Of a stretch of DNA of 39,730 bases, positions 16,911 through 25,638 are shown piece after piece (positions within the stretch are counted from its first letter, which is position 1; each line of letters starts with the position of its first letter). Source of the stretch: Bryobacterales bacterium (lineage in GTDB: Bacteria > Acidobacteriota > Terriglobia > Bryobacterales > Bryobacteraceae); assembly GCA_025456495.1 (NCBI GenBank), contig JALOKO010000003.1, positions 1 through 39,730 on the forward strand, given 5' to 3'. The translations under genes and the position numbers were made by a program. The notes under the pieces are model-generated. The model searched no databases, was not told the DNA's origin, and worked only from the letters and a program-made list of their open reading frames with translations.

Positions 16911-18775
16911 GCGGGTCTTGCCGGATGTTTCTTCATTTGCATGCGATACCGCGGTGGCTGACATGGCTGAGGCGTCCCGCTCTGGAGCAGTTGCAAACGG
17001 CTTCGTTGGGTATGGCGGCCGTGCCGGGTATGGCTGCTGCGCTGTGCCTGCTGTTGGTGGGCCAAGCCATCGCCCAGCCGAGCCCTGCCGCCGGGCTTGC
17101 CGCACAACCTGGTGTGATAGAGGGTCGCGTGATGGATGCCGACACCGGTGAGCCCATTGCTGAAGCCACGGTGTGGGTGGATACCGCCAAGGTAGGCTTC
17201 TTCGGAGGGAAGTTTGGAGTGACGCCCGGCCAGCCGTCGGATGGCTTTGCGGAGTCGGGCGAGGATGGAGCGTTCACGTTGCGCGGTGTGCCGCCCGGCA
17301 AGCGAAGCATCACGGCGATGGCGCCCAAGGGCATCTTCAATGAAGCGCGACTGAGTCGTCAGGTGGGACCAGGGCAGACGCTGGGCGATTGCGTTGTGCG
17401 AATGCGCAATCCCGCCTCCGTTCGCGGTCGCGTGGTAGACGAAAAAGGTGAGCCTCTGGCGGGTGTGCAAATTCATCTGGTGGTGGAGGAGTATCACGCC
17501 GGAAAGGTAAGGCAGTATCTGAGGCCGGGCGGCATGTCGGACGAGAACGGCGAATACCAGATCGAGTCGGCTGTAGCTGGGCGCGCGGTTCGCCTGATGG
17601 CCGAGCGGGTGGCGCGAGGCGCGGAGGCCTCCGCTGATTCCAACGCGCCCATTGACCCCAAGCTCCGGCGCCCTGCGTTTTCCCGCGTGTTCTATCCCGA
17701 TGCGCCAGATCTGCAAGGCGCCACGGTGCTGAAGTTCCGCAGTGGCGAGGAACGCGGTGGTGTGGACTTTGTGATGCGACGAGAGCCGTCCCGTTGCATC
17801 GCGGGGAAGCTTCTGGCGCCAACGGAGGTGAAGGGGATCCGCGTGATGCTGCAACACGCGGAGCCAGCGTATGGGTCAACGCGCCGTGGTGGCAGCTTCG
17901 GCATGACGTGGAGCGCGTCGTTGGATGGAAGACGCGAGTTTCGCATCTGCCAATTGGCGGCGGGGCGCTACCGGCTGCGGGCGCACGATACCGCGGAGGG
18001 TCGCAATGCGGCCATCAGCGCGTATGCGGCAGAATGGATCACGATTACGGACCGCGACCTATCCGACCTGGAGATCCCGATGGTGGCCCCGTGGAAGTTG
18101 AGCACGGAGCTGGAGTGGGCAGCCGCTGCGCCCGAGGCGCCTCCCACGCAGCCCACCATGGTGGCGCTGGAGCCGCTGGACCGGGCCTTCTTCATGGGTG
18201 AGCAGCGGAACGCCCGCATCGAAGCCATTCCGGGTCGTGGGGAGATGGGGGCGGTACTGGTGGACGAGTACAGTGTGAGCGTGCGATTGCCGCGCAGCGG
18301 TCCGTCGGCCCCCGGTTCTGGCGCGCCTACATCGCCCGCCCCAGGCCTTTATGTAAAGGAGATCCGCTATGGGGATGCGGCGGTGCTGGCACAAGCGATG
18401 CGCGTGGGCATGCAACCCGCTGATACGGCCCTGAAGGTGCGGTTGGGGCATGATGCGGGAACGGTGACGGTGCGAGTGACGGACCAGAAGCGGAATCCGG
18501 TTTCAGACGCCCAGGTGTTTCTGCTGCCTAGTGATGCCGCCGATGAGGGGGCGCTAGCCGAGACGCTATTGCGCGGGCAGACTGACCAATACGGCAGCGT
18601 AACCTGGCAACGTGAGGTGGCGCCGGGAAGCTATCGCGCCGTCGCGATTCTGACGAACTTTGACTATTCGCCGGAAGCCGTCCGCATCCTCTGGCAAGCC
18701 CGCGACAGAGCGCCGGAGGTCCGTGTGGCCCCGAATGGAAACGCCGAGGTGGGGGTGCAGGTGGTGCAGCAGTAG
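16907..18775 (+). CDS. Exported carboxypeptidase-regulatory-like repeat protein (second of a pair)
   Basis: This 622-residue protein starts within the stop of its neighbour (ATGA). A hydrophobic segment with an Ala-x-Ala-like site (AAALCLLLVGQAIAQ, about residues 43-57) acts as signal or anchor after an unusually long basic N-region, so an internal start is possible. Modules then repeat: VIEGRVMDADTGEPIAEATVWV, SVRGRVVDEKGEPLAGVQIHL with SDENGEYQI, and a C-terminal VTVRVTDQKRNPVSDAQVFLL...GSVTWQREVAPGSYRA. These are CarboxypepD_reg / Big-like beta-sandwiches. The function is unknown; the coupling suggests the two products work together, perhaps as a surface assembly. Confidence 0.75.
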   Translation: MSGSCRMFLHLHAIPRWLTWLRRPALEQLQTASLGMAAVPGMAAALCLLLVGQAIAQPSPAAGLAAQPGVIEGRVMDADTGEPIAEATVWVDTAKVGFFGGKFGVTPGQPSDGFAESGEDGAFTLRGVPPGKRSITAMAPKGIFNEARLSRQVGPGQTLGDCVVRMRNPASVRGRVVDEKGEPLAGVQIHLVVEEYHAGKVRQYLRPGGMSDENGEYQIESAVAGRAVRLMAERVARGAEASADSNAPIDPKLRRPAFSRVFYPDAPDLQGATVLKFRSGEERGGVDFVMRREPSRCIAGKLLAPTEVKGIRVMLQHAEPAYGSTRRGGSFGMTWSASLDGRREFRICQLAAGRYRLRAHDTAEGRNAAISAYAAEWITITDRDLSDLEIPMVAPWKLSTELEWAAAAPEAPPTQPTMVALEPLDRAFFMGEQRNARIEAIPGRGEMGAVLVDEYSVSVRLPRSGPSAPGSGAPTSPAPGLYVKEIRYGDAAVLAQAMRVGMQPADTALKVRLGHDAGTVTVRVTDQKRNPVSDAQVFLLPSDAADEGALAETLLRGQTDQYGSVTWQREVAPGSYRAVAILTNFDYSPEAVRILWQARDRAPEVRVAPNGNAEVGVQVVQQ

Positions 18776-18899
18776 CGGGAATCCGCTCAGCAGCTTCGAC
18801 GCAGCTGCGGTGTGCCCTGCTAGCCTCCGGGTGTGCCGTAAACGATTGCCGACAAATGGGCCGTGGATTCTCTCCCGTTCTTCCGGGATGTCGCGCCAA

Positions 18900-19706
18900 T
18901 CAACGCTGTGCTGCCACTGAGCGGGTCTTGGCGAGGTGGTCGCTGATGGTGGCAACGGTGTCCAGCCAGATGCCTTGGGCGGGGTCGCTGGCGTAGGTCC
19001 AGACGGCACGGATGGCTTCGATGCTGGTGGTTTGCGGGGCAGGGTCGCCGAAGTCGTGGCCGGCGAACACCAGCCAGCGGCCCTCCTTCATGGCGGCTTC
19101 TACTTGCGCTACCAGTTGGTCTCCGCGATAGCCGTCGCAGTGGGTGCCCATCAGGTAGGCCAAGTCACAGCGTTGAGGGTCGTTGGCGGCTTCGTTCAGG
19201 TATCCGCGCCCGGTGCGGAAGCGACGCGCGATCAACGGGACATAGCTGCGACGCTCCTCGCCACGACCCACCCAGGTTTGCCCGCAGGGATAGGCGAAGC
19301 TCACGGGGCGCACTCCGAAGGTTTCCTCAATCTCGGCTGTGGCTCGGTCGAGATCGGCTTCCATGCGGCCCAGTGTGTAGTCCTCCAGAGCATTGTCCCT
19401 GCTGAAGCGGTAGTTCACGGTGCAGGGGTGCGAGTGAGAATGATGTCCCATCTCGTGCCCGGCTGCGATGGCTTGCTTCCAGCCCCAAACCCGCTGTCTG
19501 AAGCCCGATGGCGACACATAGAAGGTGGCCTTCAAGCCGAGGTGATTCAGCACCGGAATGCCGAAGTCAATCTGGCTGACGCGAGCATCGTCGAAGGTGA
19601 AACTGACCGCGCCACGCTTGCCCGATGGCCAGTGAAACGGTCCGGGTTGCGCGAGGGCCTTGGCGCCGACGGCGGCCGCCAGCAGGCTTCTTCGTGACAA
19701 GGGCAT
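18900..19706 (-). CDS. Polysaccharide deacetylase (NodB fold), Tat/Sec exported
   Basis: Carbohydrate esterase family 4-like enzyme that would remove acetyl groups from amino sugars or peptidoglycan. The N-terminus MPLSRRSLLAAAVGAKALAQ has an RR pair and a hydrophobic core, suggesting Tat or Sec export. The NodB motifs are visible: FTFDDA (catalytic/metal Asp pair), HSHSHP (metal histidines), FAYPCGQTW, and a late FAGHDFGDP. At 268 residues it is a single-domain protein. It is divergent from the DinB-like gene, with about 90 bases between them. Confidence 0.83.
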   Translation of the reverse strand: MPLSRRSLLAAAVGAKALAQPGPFHWPSGKRGAVSFTFDDARVSQIDFGIPVLNHLGLKATFYVSPSGFRQRVWGWKQAIAAGHEMGHHSHSHPCTVNYRFSRDNALEDYTLGRMEADLDRATAEIEETFGVRPVSFAYPCGQTWVGRGEERRSYVPLIARRFRTGRGYLNEAANDPQRCDLAYLMGTHCDGYRGDQLVAQVEAAMKEGRWLVFAGHDFGDPAPQTTSIEAIRAVWTYASDPAQGIWLDTVATISDHLAKTRSVAAQR

Positions 19707-19797
19707 GGTGGCTTCGTTGTACCACTGCGAAGGGAAAGTGGCAACTCTGATGCTGGGTGGCTGCTATACTTGCAGCATTCTGGAGGTGTTCGTGTCC

Positions 19798-20319
19798 ATG
19801 CGTCATGCGCTCGGTTTTGTGCTACTCGCCGCTCTTGCCCTGTTACTGGCGGCCATGCCCGCAAGGGCGCAATCGGTGGCCCTGGAAGGAATTCGGGGCG
19901 AGTTCAAGGCGGTATCCACTTCGGTGATGAAGGCCGCCACCAAAGCGCCCGAAAGCCTGTACGCCTACCAGCCCACGCCGGAAGTGTTCACGTATCGCAA
20001 GATGATGTTGCACATCGCTGGCGCCAGCTACAGCCTTTGCGCCAGCTTCCAAGGCAAGCCGGGCCAAGGCCCGAAGGTGGACGCGGACAAGCAGGCGTCC
20101 AAGCAGGAAGTGCTGGAAACGCTAACGGCAGCGTTCAGTTACTGTGACGCGGCGATGGCTGCCTCCAACGACGCCACGCTGGCGGAGGTGGTGACTGCGC
20201 CTTCCGGCACGAAGCGTCCCAAGAGCTATTACGCCAGCCACCTGATTGCCCACACCAGTCTGCATTTTGGCAACATCGTAACCTACATGCGGATGAACAA
20301 GATGTCCCCGGGCGACTAG
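19798..20319 (+). CDS. Exported DinB/YfiT-like four-helix protein
   Basis: The protein (173 residues) starts MRHALGFVLLAALALLLAAMPARAQ, a signal peptide; the ATG at 19798 lies ten bases after GGAGG (an in-frame GTG at 19792 is an alternative). The mature part looks like a DinB-fold helical bundle with metal histidines in KMMLHIAGASYSLC and in HLIAHTSLHFGN near the end, where DinB proteins have an HxxxH pair. DinB members are metal-dependent thiol transferases or proteins of unknown role. It is only three bases from the flavodoxin gene, so the two are probably co-expressed in the envelope. Confidence 0.75.
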   Translation: MRHALGFVLLAALALLLAAMPARAQSVALEGIRGEFKAVSTSVMKAATKAPESLYAYQPTPEVFTYRKMMLHIAGASYSLCASFQGKPGQGPKVDADKQASKQEVLETLTAAFSYCDAAMAASNDATLAEVVTAPSGTKRPKSYYASHLIAHTSLHFGNIVTYMRMNKMSPGD

Positions 20320-20322
20320 ATC

Positions 20323-20988
20323 ATGCGTTCGTTCTTTCTGGGCGTGTTCCTGTTGGCGTTGGCCGGATTGGCCGTCGCGCAGGAGGTGCGCGTACTGGTG
20401 GTGTACCACTCGGAGAGCGGCAACACGGAGACCATGGCCCGCGCGTTGGCGCACGGTGCCCGGCAGGTTCCCGGCAGTCAGGTGCTGTTGCGCACGTATG
20501 AGGAAGTGGCCAAGGAAGATCTGGCCGCGGCTGACGCCATCGCACTGGGTTCCCCGGTTCATATGGGGGACGTTGCCTGGCAGGTGCGCCAAGCGATCGT
20601 GCGGTGGAGCATGGACTTCGGCTATTGGGAAAGCCGCGCCCTCCAGAATAGGCCAGCGGCTGTGTTCGCCACCGGCGCGATGCCTTCCAACGGGAAGGAA
20701 TTCACGATGATGAGCCTGGGCGGCAGCCTGCTGCAGTTGGGCATGGTGCTGGTGAGCCCCTACGGCAGTTTTGGCGCTTCTGCAACCACGGCGCGGCCTG
20801 ACCCCGGCGTGGACGATGCCGAAAAGAAAATCGCCACCGACCTGGGCGAACGCCTTGCGCGCATCGCCCAGCAGATGAAACGGGGAGCACGCCAGCAGGA
20901 CGCCGTTCCCCTCACCTCCGGCGCGTCGGTCAGTTCAGGCTCATCGGGCGGACGGCGGGAAGCAACGCCTTCCGCACCAGTTCATTGA
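20323..20988 (+). CDS. Exported flavodoxin/WrbA-like protein
   Basis: A flavodoxin-fold protein with an N-terminal signal peptide (MRSFFLGVFLLALAGLAVAQ). The FMN phosphate loop is YHSESGNTETMA (about residue 28-39), and LGSPVHMGDVAW plus FATGAMPSNGKEF fit WrbA/NAD(P)H-quinone oxidoreductase relatives. Flavodoxins are nearly always cytoplasmic; a signal peptide implies FMN is inserted after export or that the hydrophobic end is an anchor. The last 30 residues are Ser/Gly rich and the 3' end overlaps the convergent Asp-box gene by 59 bases. Total 221 residues. Confidence 0.75.
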   Translation: MRSFFLGVFLLALAGLAVAQEVRVLVVYHSESGNTETMARALAHGARQVPGSQVLLRTYEEVAKEDLAAADAIALGSPVHMGDVAWQVRQAIVRWSMDFGYWESRALQNRPAAVFATGAMPSNGKEFTMMSLGGSLLQLGMVLVSPYGSFGASATTARPDPGVDDAEKKIATDLGERLARIAQQMKRGARQQDAVPLTSGASVSSGSSGGRREATPSAPVH

Positions 20989-23900
20989 ACTTCGCCAGAT
21001 CCCCGTCCATGGCCTGCCGTAACCCCGCTAACTGCGCGTTGATGCGCGTCACGAGGTCTTCGAACACCACGTAACTCTGGTCAGTTGGGGCAAAGTCGGC
21101 ACCGCCCACAACGCCCGCCAGAGCCGCCAGTTTGTTGTTCAATTGGATGGGAAAATTCAGCGGGTCCTGCGAACTGCGGTTCTTCGTCTGGTAAAGCATC
21201 TCCTCAATGCTGGTGAGTTTTTTGATGAGCGCTTCGGCGGCCTGCACGGCGTCCTCGGCGGCCTTCTCGGTTTTGTTGCGCTTGGCGAACTCCTGCAACT
21301 GCGCGCGCAAATCTCGAATGCGCAGGATGCTTTCGTGCGTCTCAGTGAGCTTGTCGCGAATCTGCAGCAGCAAGCTGAACTGCTTTTCGAAGCCCTCAGC
21401 GCTGGTGGGGATTCGCGGATCTTTGCTGACGGTGAAGCTCTGCGTAAGCGTCTTGTCAGCCACCGTCAGCCGCACCTGATACTCGCCCGGCACGGCCTTG
21501 GGGCCGGCCAACTGCCCGCCCCACAGGATCATGCCCTTGATGCGTTTGGCGTCGGGGTAGCGAAGGTTCCATATAAAGCGGTTCCAGCCTCGTTTGGCTT
21601 CGAACTTGGCTTCCGCGTCAGCGTCCGGGTCTGGTTTTTCGTCCTTCAACTTGCTGTCGAACTTGCGGATGAGGGCGCCTTTGGCATCGAGAATCTCGAT
21701 GGTGAAGCGCTTGTCGGGCTCCGCCGCAAGCCAGTAGTGGAACACCGCGCCGTTGGGCGGATTGGCTCCAAAGGCGGCGCTGCCACCCTCGTCGTCAAAG
21801 CCGCCGCCACCCTGCATGCGATAGGCCGCTTCCGGTTTCAGCAGCGACACGCTAGCCTTAGCCTCCGCGCTGAGCGTGGCTGCCTGGCGCAGCGCGGCCA
21901 GGTCGTCCAGCACATAAAAACTGCGCCCTTGCGTGGCCACCACCAGGTCGTCCTCGCGGGCATGCACGGCAAGGTCAGTGATGGGAACAACGGGCAGGTT
22001 CAGTTGCAAAGACCCCCACGTATCGCCCTGGTTGAAGGATACGTACATGCCGGACTCAGTGCCGGCGTAGAGCACGCCGCGCGCGTTCGGATCCTCCCGC
22101 ACCACGCGGGTGAAGGCGTCATCGGCGATGCCGTTGACGATCTTCGTCCAGGTTTGCCCGTAGTCTGTGGTCCTGAAGAGATAGGGCCGGAAGTCGTCGG
22201 ACTTGTACATGGTGGCGGCTACCCAGGCCGTGGCCGGGTCGTGGGGTGAGGCATCGATGGAGTTCACCTGGATCCACTCCGGCATTTCCTTGGGCGTCAC
22301 GTTGCGCCAGCTCCTGCCGCCATCCTGCGTGAGATGGATGAGGCCGTCATCGCTGCCGGCCCAGATCACTCCCGCGCGCCGAGGCGATTCGGCCACGGTA
22401 AAGATGGTGTTGTAGTATTCCACGCCGGTGTTGTCCTTGGTGATCGGGCCACCGGTGGGACCCTGCTTGCTCTTGTCATCGCGCGTGAGGTCCGGGCTGA
22501 TAGGTGTCCAGGTTTGCCCCTCGTTGGTGGTCTTGAACAGGAGGTTCCCGGCAGTGTAGAGCACCTTGGGGTCATGAGGAGAAAACAGGATGGGGAAGTT
22601 CCATTGGAAGCGGTACTTCATGCCCTCGGCCCCATAGCCCATCGGGTTGTCGGGATAGACGGTGATGGTGCGGCTGCTTCCCAGGCGGTGGTCATAGCGC
22701 GTGAGCAGGCCGCTGTAGGAACCGGCGTAGACAATGTTGGCATCGCGCGGGTCAGGCGCAATCCAGCCGCTTTCCCCGCCGCCTACCGGCCACCAGTGCT
22801 GCTGCGTGATGCCATAGCTGGTGGTGCGGCTGGCGATGCGCACGGTGGTGTTGTCCTGCTGCGCGCCGTAGATGTTGTAGGGGAACTCGTTGTCGGTGAC
22901 CACCCGGTAGAATTGAGCCGTGGCCTGGTTCTGGGGGGTCCAACTCCTGCCGCCATTCAGGCTGACGTTGGCGCCGCCATCGTTGGCTTGCACCATGCGC
23001 TGGTTGTTGTCCGGGGCGATCCAAAGGTCGTGGTTGTCGCTGTGGGGCGTGTCGATGACGGTGTAGGTGCGGCCGCCATCGTCACTGCGATGGAACTGCA
23101 CGTTCAGAACGTAGAGGCGGTCCTTCAACTGGGGATCTGCGTAGAGGCGCGAGTAATACCAAGCGCGCTGCCGCAGGTTGCGATCTTCGCTGACGCGCGT
23201 CCACTTGACGCCCGCATCGTCTGAGCGGAAGACGCCACCCTCTTCGGCCTCCACGATGGCGTAAACGCGATTGGAATCCACCGGAGACACCGTCACGCCG
23301 ATCTTGCCCAGCACCCCCTTCGGCAGGCCGTCGTTGCGCGTGATCTCCGTCCAGGTCTCGCCCGCATCGGTAGACTTGAACAGGCCGCTGCCCGGGCCGC
23401 CGCTATCGAAGGAATAGGGTGTGCGGCGTACCTGCCACAGCGCGGCGTACAGGACACGGGGGTTGTTGGGGTCAATCACCAGGTCGATGGCCGCGGTGTC
23501 GGCATCGCGAAACAGAACCCGCTTCCAGGTTCCGCCACCGTCGGTGGACTTGTATACGCCGCGTTGCTGGTTGGGCCCGAACAGATGGCCCATGGCCGCC
23601 ACATACAGCACGTCGGCGTTGGTGGGATGGACGCGCACGCGGGAGATATGGCGGCTATCCGCCAAGCCGATTGGCGCCCAACTTTTGCCAGCATCCACGC
23701 TCTTGTACATGCCATCACCATGCGACACGTTGCCGCGCACGGGGGCTTCGCCCATGCCCAGGTACAACACATTGGCATCTGACGGGGCCACCGCGATGGC
23801 GCCCACGGATCCGGTGCGGATCCACTGGTCTGTCATGGGCGCCCAGTTCAGACCGCCATCCGTGGTCTTGTAGACGCCGCCCCCGGTAGCGCCGAAATAG

Positions 23901-24079
23901 TAGGTTTCCGGCTGAGAGGCAACTCCGGCCACGGCGGTTACGCGTCCCCCGCGATAGGGGCCGATCTGGCGGTAATGGAATCCCTCATAAGCGCCTGGCG
24001 AGACGGGCTTCTCGGCGGCGAGGGCGCAAAGCGCGAGGCATCCCACGGCGATCCAACGGGCGATCTGCATGACGGACAT
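20930..24079 (-). CDS. Secreted Asp-box (VPS10/BNR repeat) beta-propeller protein
   Basis: A 1049-residue exoprotein with signal peptide MSVMQIARWIAVGCLALCALA; the ATG lies behind GGGGAG. I count about ten Asp-box repeats of the S/T-x-D-x-G-x-T/S-W form, among them SVDAGKSW, STDGGGTW, STDAGETW, TTNEGQTW, TQDGGRSW and TTDYGQTW, spread over roughly residues 60-690. They form sialidase/sortilin-like propellers. A C-terminal region of about 300 residues follows, with a beta part (ILDAKGALIRKFDSKLKDEKP) and a helical end. Such proteins are common in Acidobacteriota and Bacteroidota and often annotated as glycosyl hydrolases without evidence of catalysis. The substrate is unknown. It stands alone and converges on the flavodoxin gene. 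Confidence 0.86.
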   Translation of the reverse strand: MSVMQIARWIAVGCLALCALAAEKPVSPGAYEGFHYRQIGPYRGGRVTAVAGVASQPETYYFGATGGGVYKTTDGGLNWAPMTDQWIRTGSVGAIAVAPSDANVLYLGMGEAPVRGNVSHGDGMYKSVDAGKSWAPIGLADSRHISRVRVHPTNADVLYVAAMGHLFGPNQQRGVYKSTDGGGTWKRVLFRDADTAAIDLVIDPNNPRVLYAALWQVRRTPYSFDSGGPGSGLFKSTDAGETWTEITRNDGLPKGVLGKIGVTVSPVDSNRVYAIVEAEEGGVFRSDDAGVKWTRVSEDRNLRQRAWYYSRLYADPQLKDRLYVLNVQFHRSDDGGRTYTVIDTPHSDNHDLWIAPDNNQRMVQANDGGANVSLNGGRSWTPQNQATAQFYRVVTDNEFPYNIYGAQQDNTTVRIASRTTSYGITQQHWWPVGGGESGWIAPDPRDANIVYAGSYSGLLTRYDHRLGSSRTITVYPDNPMGYGAEGMKYRFQWNFPILFSPHDPKVLYTAGNLLFKTTNEGQTWTPISPDLTRDDKSKQGPTGGPITKDNTGVEYYNTIFTVAESPRRAGVIWAGSDDGLIHLTQDGGRSWRNVTPKEMPEWIQVNSIDASPHDPATAWVAATMYKSDDFRPYLFRTTDYGQTWTKIVNGIADDAFTRVVREDPNARGVLYAGTESGMYVSFNQGDTWGSLQLNLPVVPITDLAVHAREDDLVVATQGRSFYVLDDLAALRQAATLSAEAKASVSLLKPEAAYRMQGGGGFDDEGGSAAFGANPPNGAVFHYWLAAEPDKRFTIEILDAKGALIRKFDSKLKDEKPDPDADAEAKFEAKRGWNRFIWNLRYPDAKRIKGMILWGGQLAGPKAVPGEYQVRLTVADKTLTQSFTVSKDPRIPTSAEGFEKQFSLLLQIRDKLTETHESILRIRDLRAQLQEFAKRNKTEKAAEDAVQAAEALIKKLTSIEEMLYQTKNRSSQDPLNFPIQLNNKLAALAGVVGGADFAPTDQSYVVFEDLVTRINAQLAGLRQAMDGDLAKFNELVRKALLPAVRPMSLN

Positions 24080-24285
24080 TGGTTACTCCCCTGGCGACCT
24101 GCGCCAACAGCGACAGCGTAACAAAGCCGGGGCGGATTCGCTTGAGGCCGGGGACGGCAGCCGGGGCCTGGGGGTGGCGGAAGCGGGGCGACAACAGCCG
24201 GAGCGGGCGGCGCCACGAGGATGCCTGCCATGCTGGCGCGATGCAGGTTGTCCACGCGCACCGCAATTGCTGCGAGAATAGCGCT

Positions 24286-25335
24286 GTGACTTGGTTGGTG
24301 ACGGTACTGCTGGTGGTTGGCGGCTTGGTGGCTGGAGCCCTGCTGTTGCTTTGCGCCGGGCTTGCGTACCAGGCTTTGGGGGAAAGGCGAGACGCGCGCC
24401 GACTTCCGCCTCCCGGTACAGTGGTGACCGTGCTGGGCCAGCCTCTGCATTACCACGAAGCGGGCAATGGAGAGCCCACGGTGGTGCTGGAGGCGGGCAT
24501 CAGCGCCTCAAGCTTAAGTTGGGCGCGCGTGATGCCACGGCTCGCCCCCCATGCACGAGTGATTGCCTATGACCGGGGCGGGTTGGCGTGGAGCGGTGCG
24601 GCGGGCCATGCGCGCGTGGCCTCCCGGTTGGTGGAGGAACTGCACGCGTTGCTGGAGGTCGCATCAGTGCGCGGCCCGGTGCTGCTGGTGGGCCATTCCT
24701 ATGGCGGTTTGCTGGCCTTGCTCTTCGCGTGCCGCTATCGGGAGCGCGTGGCTGGCGTGGTGTTGGTGGACTCCGTTCCGCGCGTCGATTGGAGGCCCCT
24801 TCAGCCGGCGCAACAATTGCGCTTGAATCATGGAATCCGACTGGCGCTGCGGGGCGCGCTGCTGGCGAAGCTTGGCGTTGTGCGACTGGCGCTGGCGCTG
24901 ATGATGGGCGGTGCGCGCCGTTTCCCTCGCGCTATCGCCAAGGCCAGCAGCGGTCGCGCCACGTCCGCCATTGAGCGGCTGATTGGCGAAGTACGGAAGT
25001 TGCCCGAAGAACTGTGGCCCGCTGTCCGCGCGCACTGGTGCGTCCCCAAGACCTTTCTGTCGATGGCCTCGCACTTTGAAAACCTCCCTGAAAGCGTCGA
25101 GGAGTATTCGCGCGAGGCCTTTCCTCCGCACGTGCCGCTGACGGTGCTGTCGGCAGAGTCAGCCCACGCGGAGGCCATTGAAGAGCACGCGGCGGATAGC
25201 CGGATGTCCTTGGTGGGGACACACCGTGTGGTGCCGGGCAGCGGCCATTGGATTCACCTGGACCAGCCGGATGCGGTGGTGGATGCCGTGTTGGAGATGC
25301 TGGATTTCTTGCGCTCGCTGGAGCGCACCGCCTGA
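24286..25335 (+). CDS. Membrane-anchored alpha/beta hydrolase
   Basis: A serine hydrolase of about 349 residues. The GTG at 24286 opens directly into a transmembrane helix (WLVTVLLVVGGLVAGALLLL); ATG 24241 in frame is an alternative. The catalytic triad is suggested by GHSYGG (nucleophile serine), an acidic residue in the LSAESAHAE region, and GSGHWIHLDQP (histidine). The oxyanion loop VVLEAGISASSLSW and the following YDRGGLAWS are typical. Esterase, lipase or epoxide hydrolase activity cannot be distinguished. It is divergent from the Asp-box gene, with a 206-base spacer in which I see no clear element. Confidence 0.8.
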   Translation: MTWLVTVLLVVGGLVAGALLLLCAGLAYQALGERRDARRLPPPGTVVTVLGQPLHYHEAGNGEPTVVLEAGISASSLSWARVMPRLAPHARVIAYDRGGLAWSGAAGHARVASRLVEELHALLEVASVRGPVLLVGHSYGGLLALLFACRYRERVAGVVLVDSVPRVDWRPLQPAQQLRLNHGIRLALRGALLAKLGVVRLALALMMGGARRFPRAIAKASSGRATSAIERLIGEVRKLPEELWPAVRAHWCVPKTFLSMASHFENLPESVEEYSREAFPPHVPLTVLSAESAHAEAIEEHAADSRMSLVGTHRVVPGSGHWIHLDQPDAVVDAVLEMLDFLRSLERTA

Positions 25336-25425
25336 CGGCCGGGGGCGGTGGGGACGTTGGCGTCGCGCAAACCAGGCTGATCTGCATCGGATCCTCCGCC
25401 AACCTGCCACTCGTGCCCACTTATC

Positions 25426-25453
25426 TTGCCTTTGTGTGTCCGGTGTGTTAACT
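25426..25453 (+). promoter_or_regulatory. Probable promoter of tRNA-Asp
   Basis: TTGCCT (25426-25431) and TTAACT (25448-25453) with a 16-base spacer lie 22 bases upstream of the mature tRNA 5' end. This spacing suits a tRNA transcript with a short 5' leader. Confidence 0.45.
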
Positions 25454-25475
25454 TGGGAAGGTTGGACAAACGTCA

Positions 25476-25552
25476 GGGGACGTAGTTCAGTTGGTTAGAA
25501 CGCCTGCCTGTCACGCAGGAGGCCGCGGGTTCGAGCCCCGTCGTCCCCGCCA
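25476..25552 (+). tRNA. tRNA-Asp (GTC)
   Basis: The full cloverleaf can be folded: acceptor GGGGACG/CGTCCCC, anticodon stem CCTGC/GCAGG with loop CTGTCAC giving anticodon GTC (25510-25512), T-arm with GGTTCGAGCC, and an encoded CCA end (25550-25552). A T-run (25565-25570) follows without an additional hairpin. Confidence 0.97.
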
Positions 25553-25577
25553 ACATCCCGCCCGTTTTTTGTTTCCA

Positions 25578-25621
25578 TTGACATTTCTGAAAACCCCGGC
25601 ACAATAGAAAGAACTATTGTG
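25578..25621 (+). promoter_or_regulatory. Promoter with perfect inverted-repeat operator upstream of rraA-like gene
   Basis: A consensus -35 TTGACA (25578-25583) and a -10 CACAAT (25600-25605) are 16 bases apart. The -10 is embedded in CACAATAG-AAAGAA-CTATTGTG (25600-25621), a perfect 8-bp inverted repeat placed where a repressor would block RNA polymerase. The regulator is not identified and none is adjacent. Confidence 0.6.
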
Positions 25622-25638
25622 TTTTCAAACGTGTACCC

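Noticed and set aside
16640-17857. 405-residue minus-strand ORF
   Set aside because: Antisense to the two carboxypeptidase-regulatory-like genes; low-complexity, His/Arg-rich translation.
21143-22249. 368-residue plus-strand ORF
   Set aside because: Antisense to the Asp-box gene; no start context or domain.
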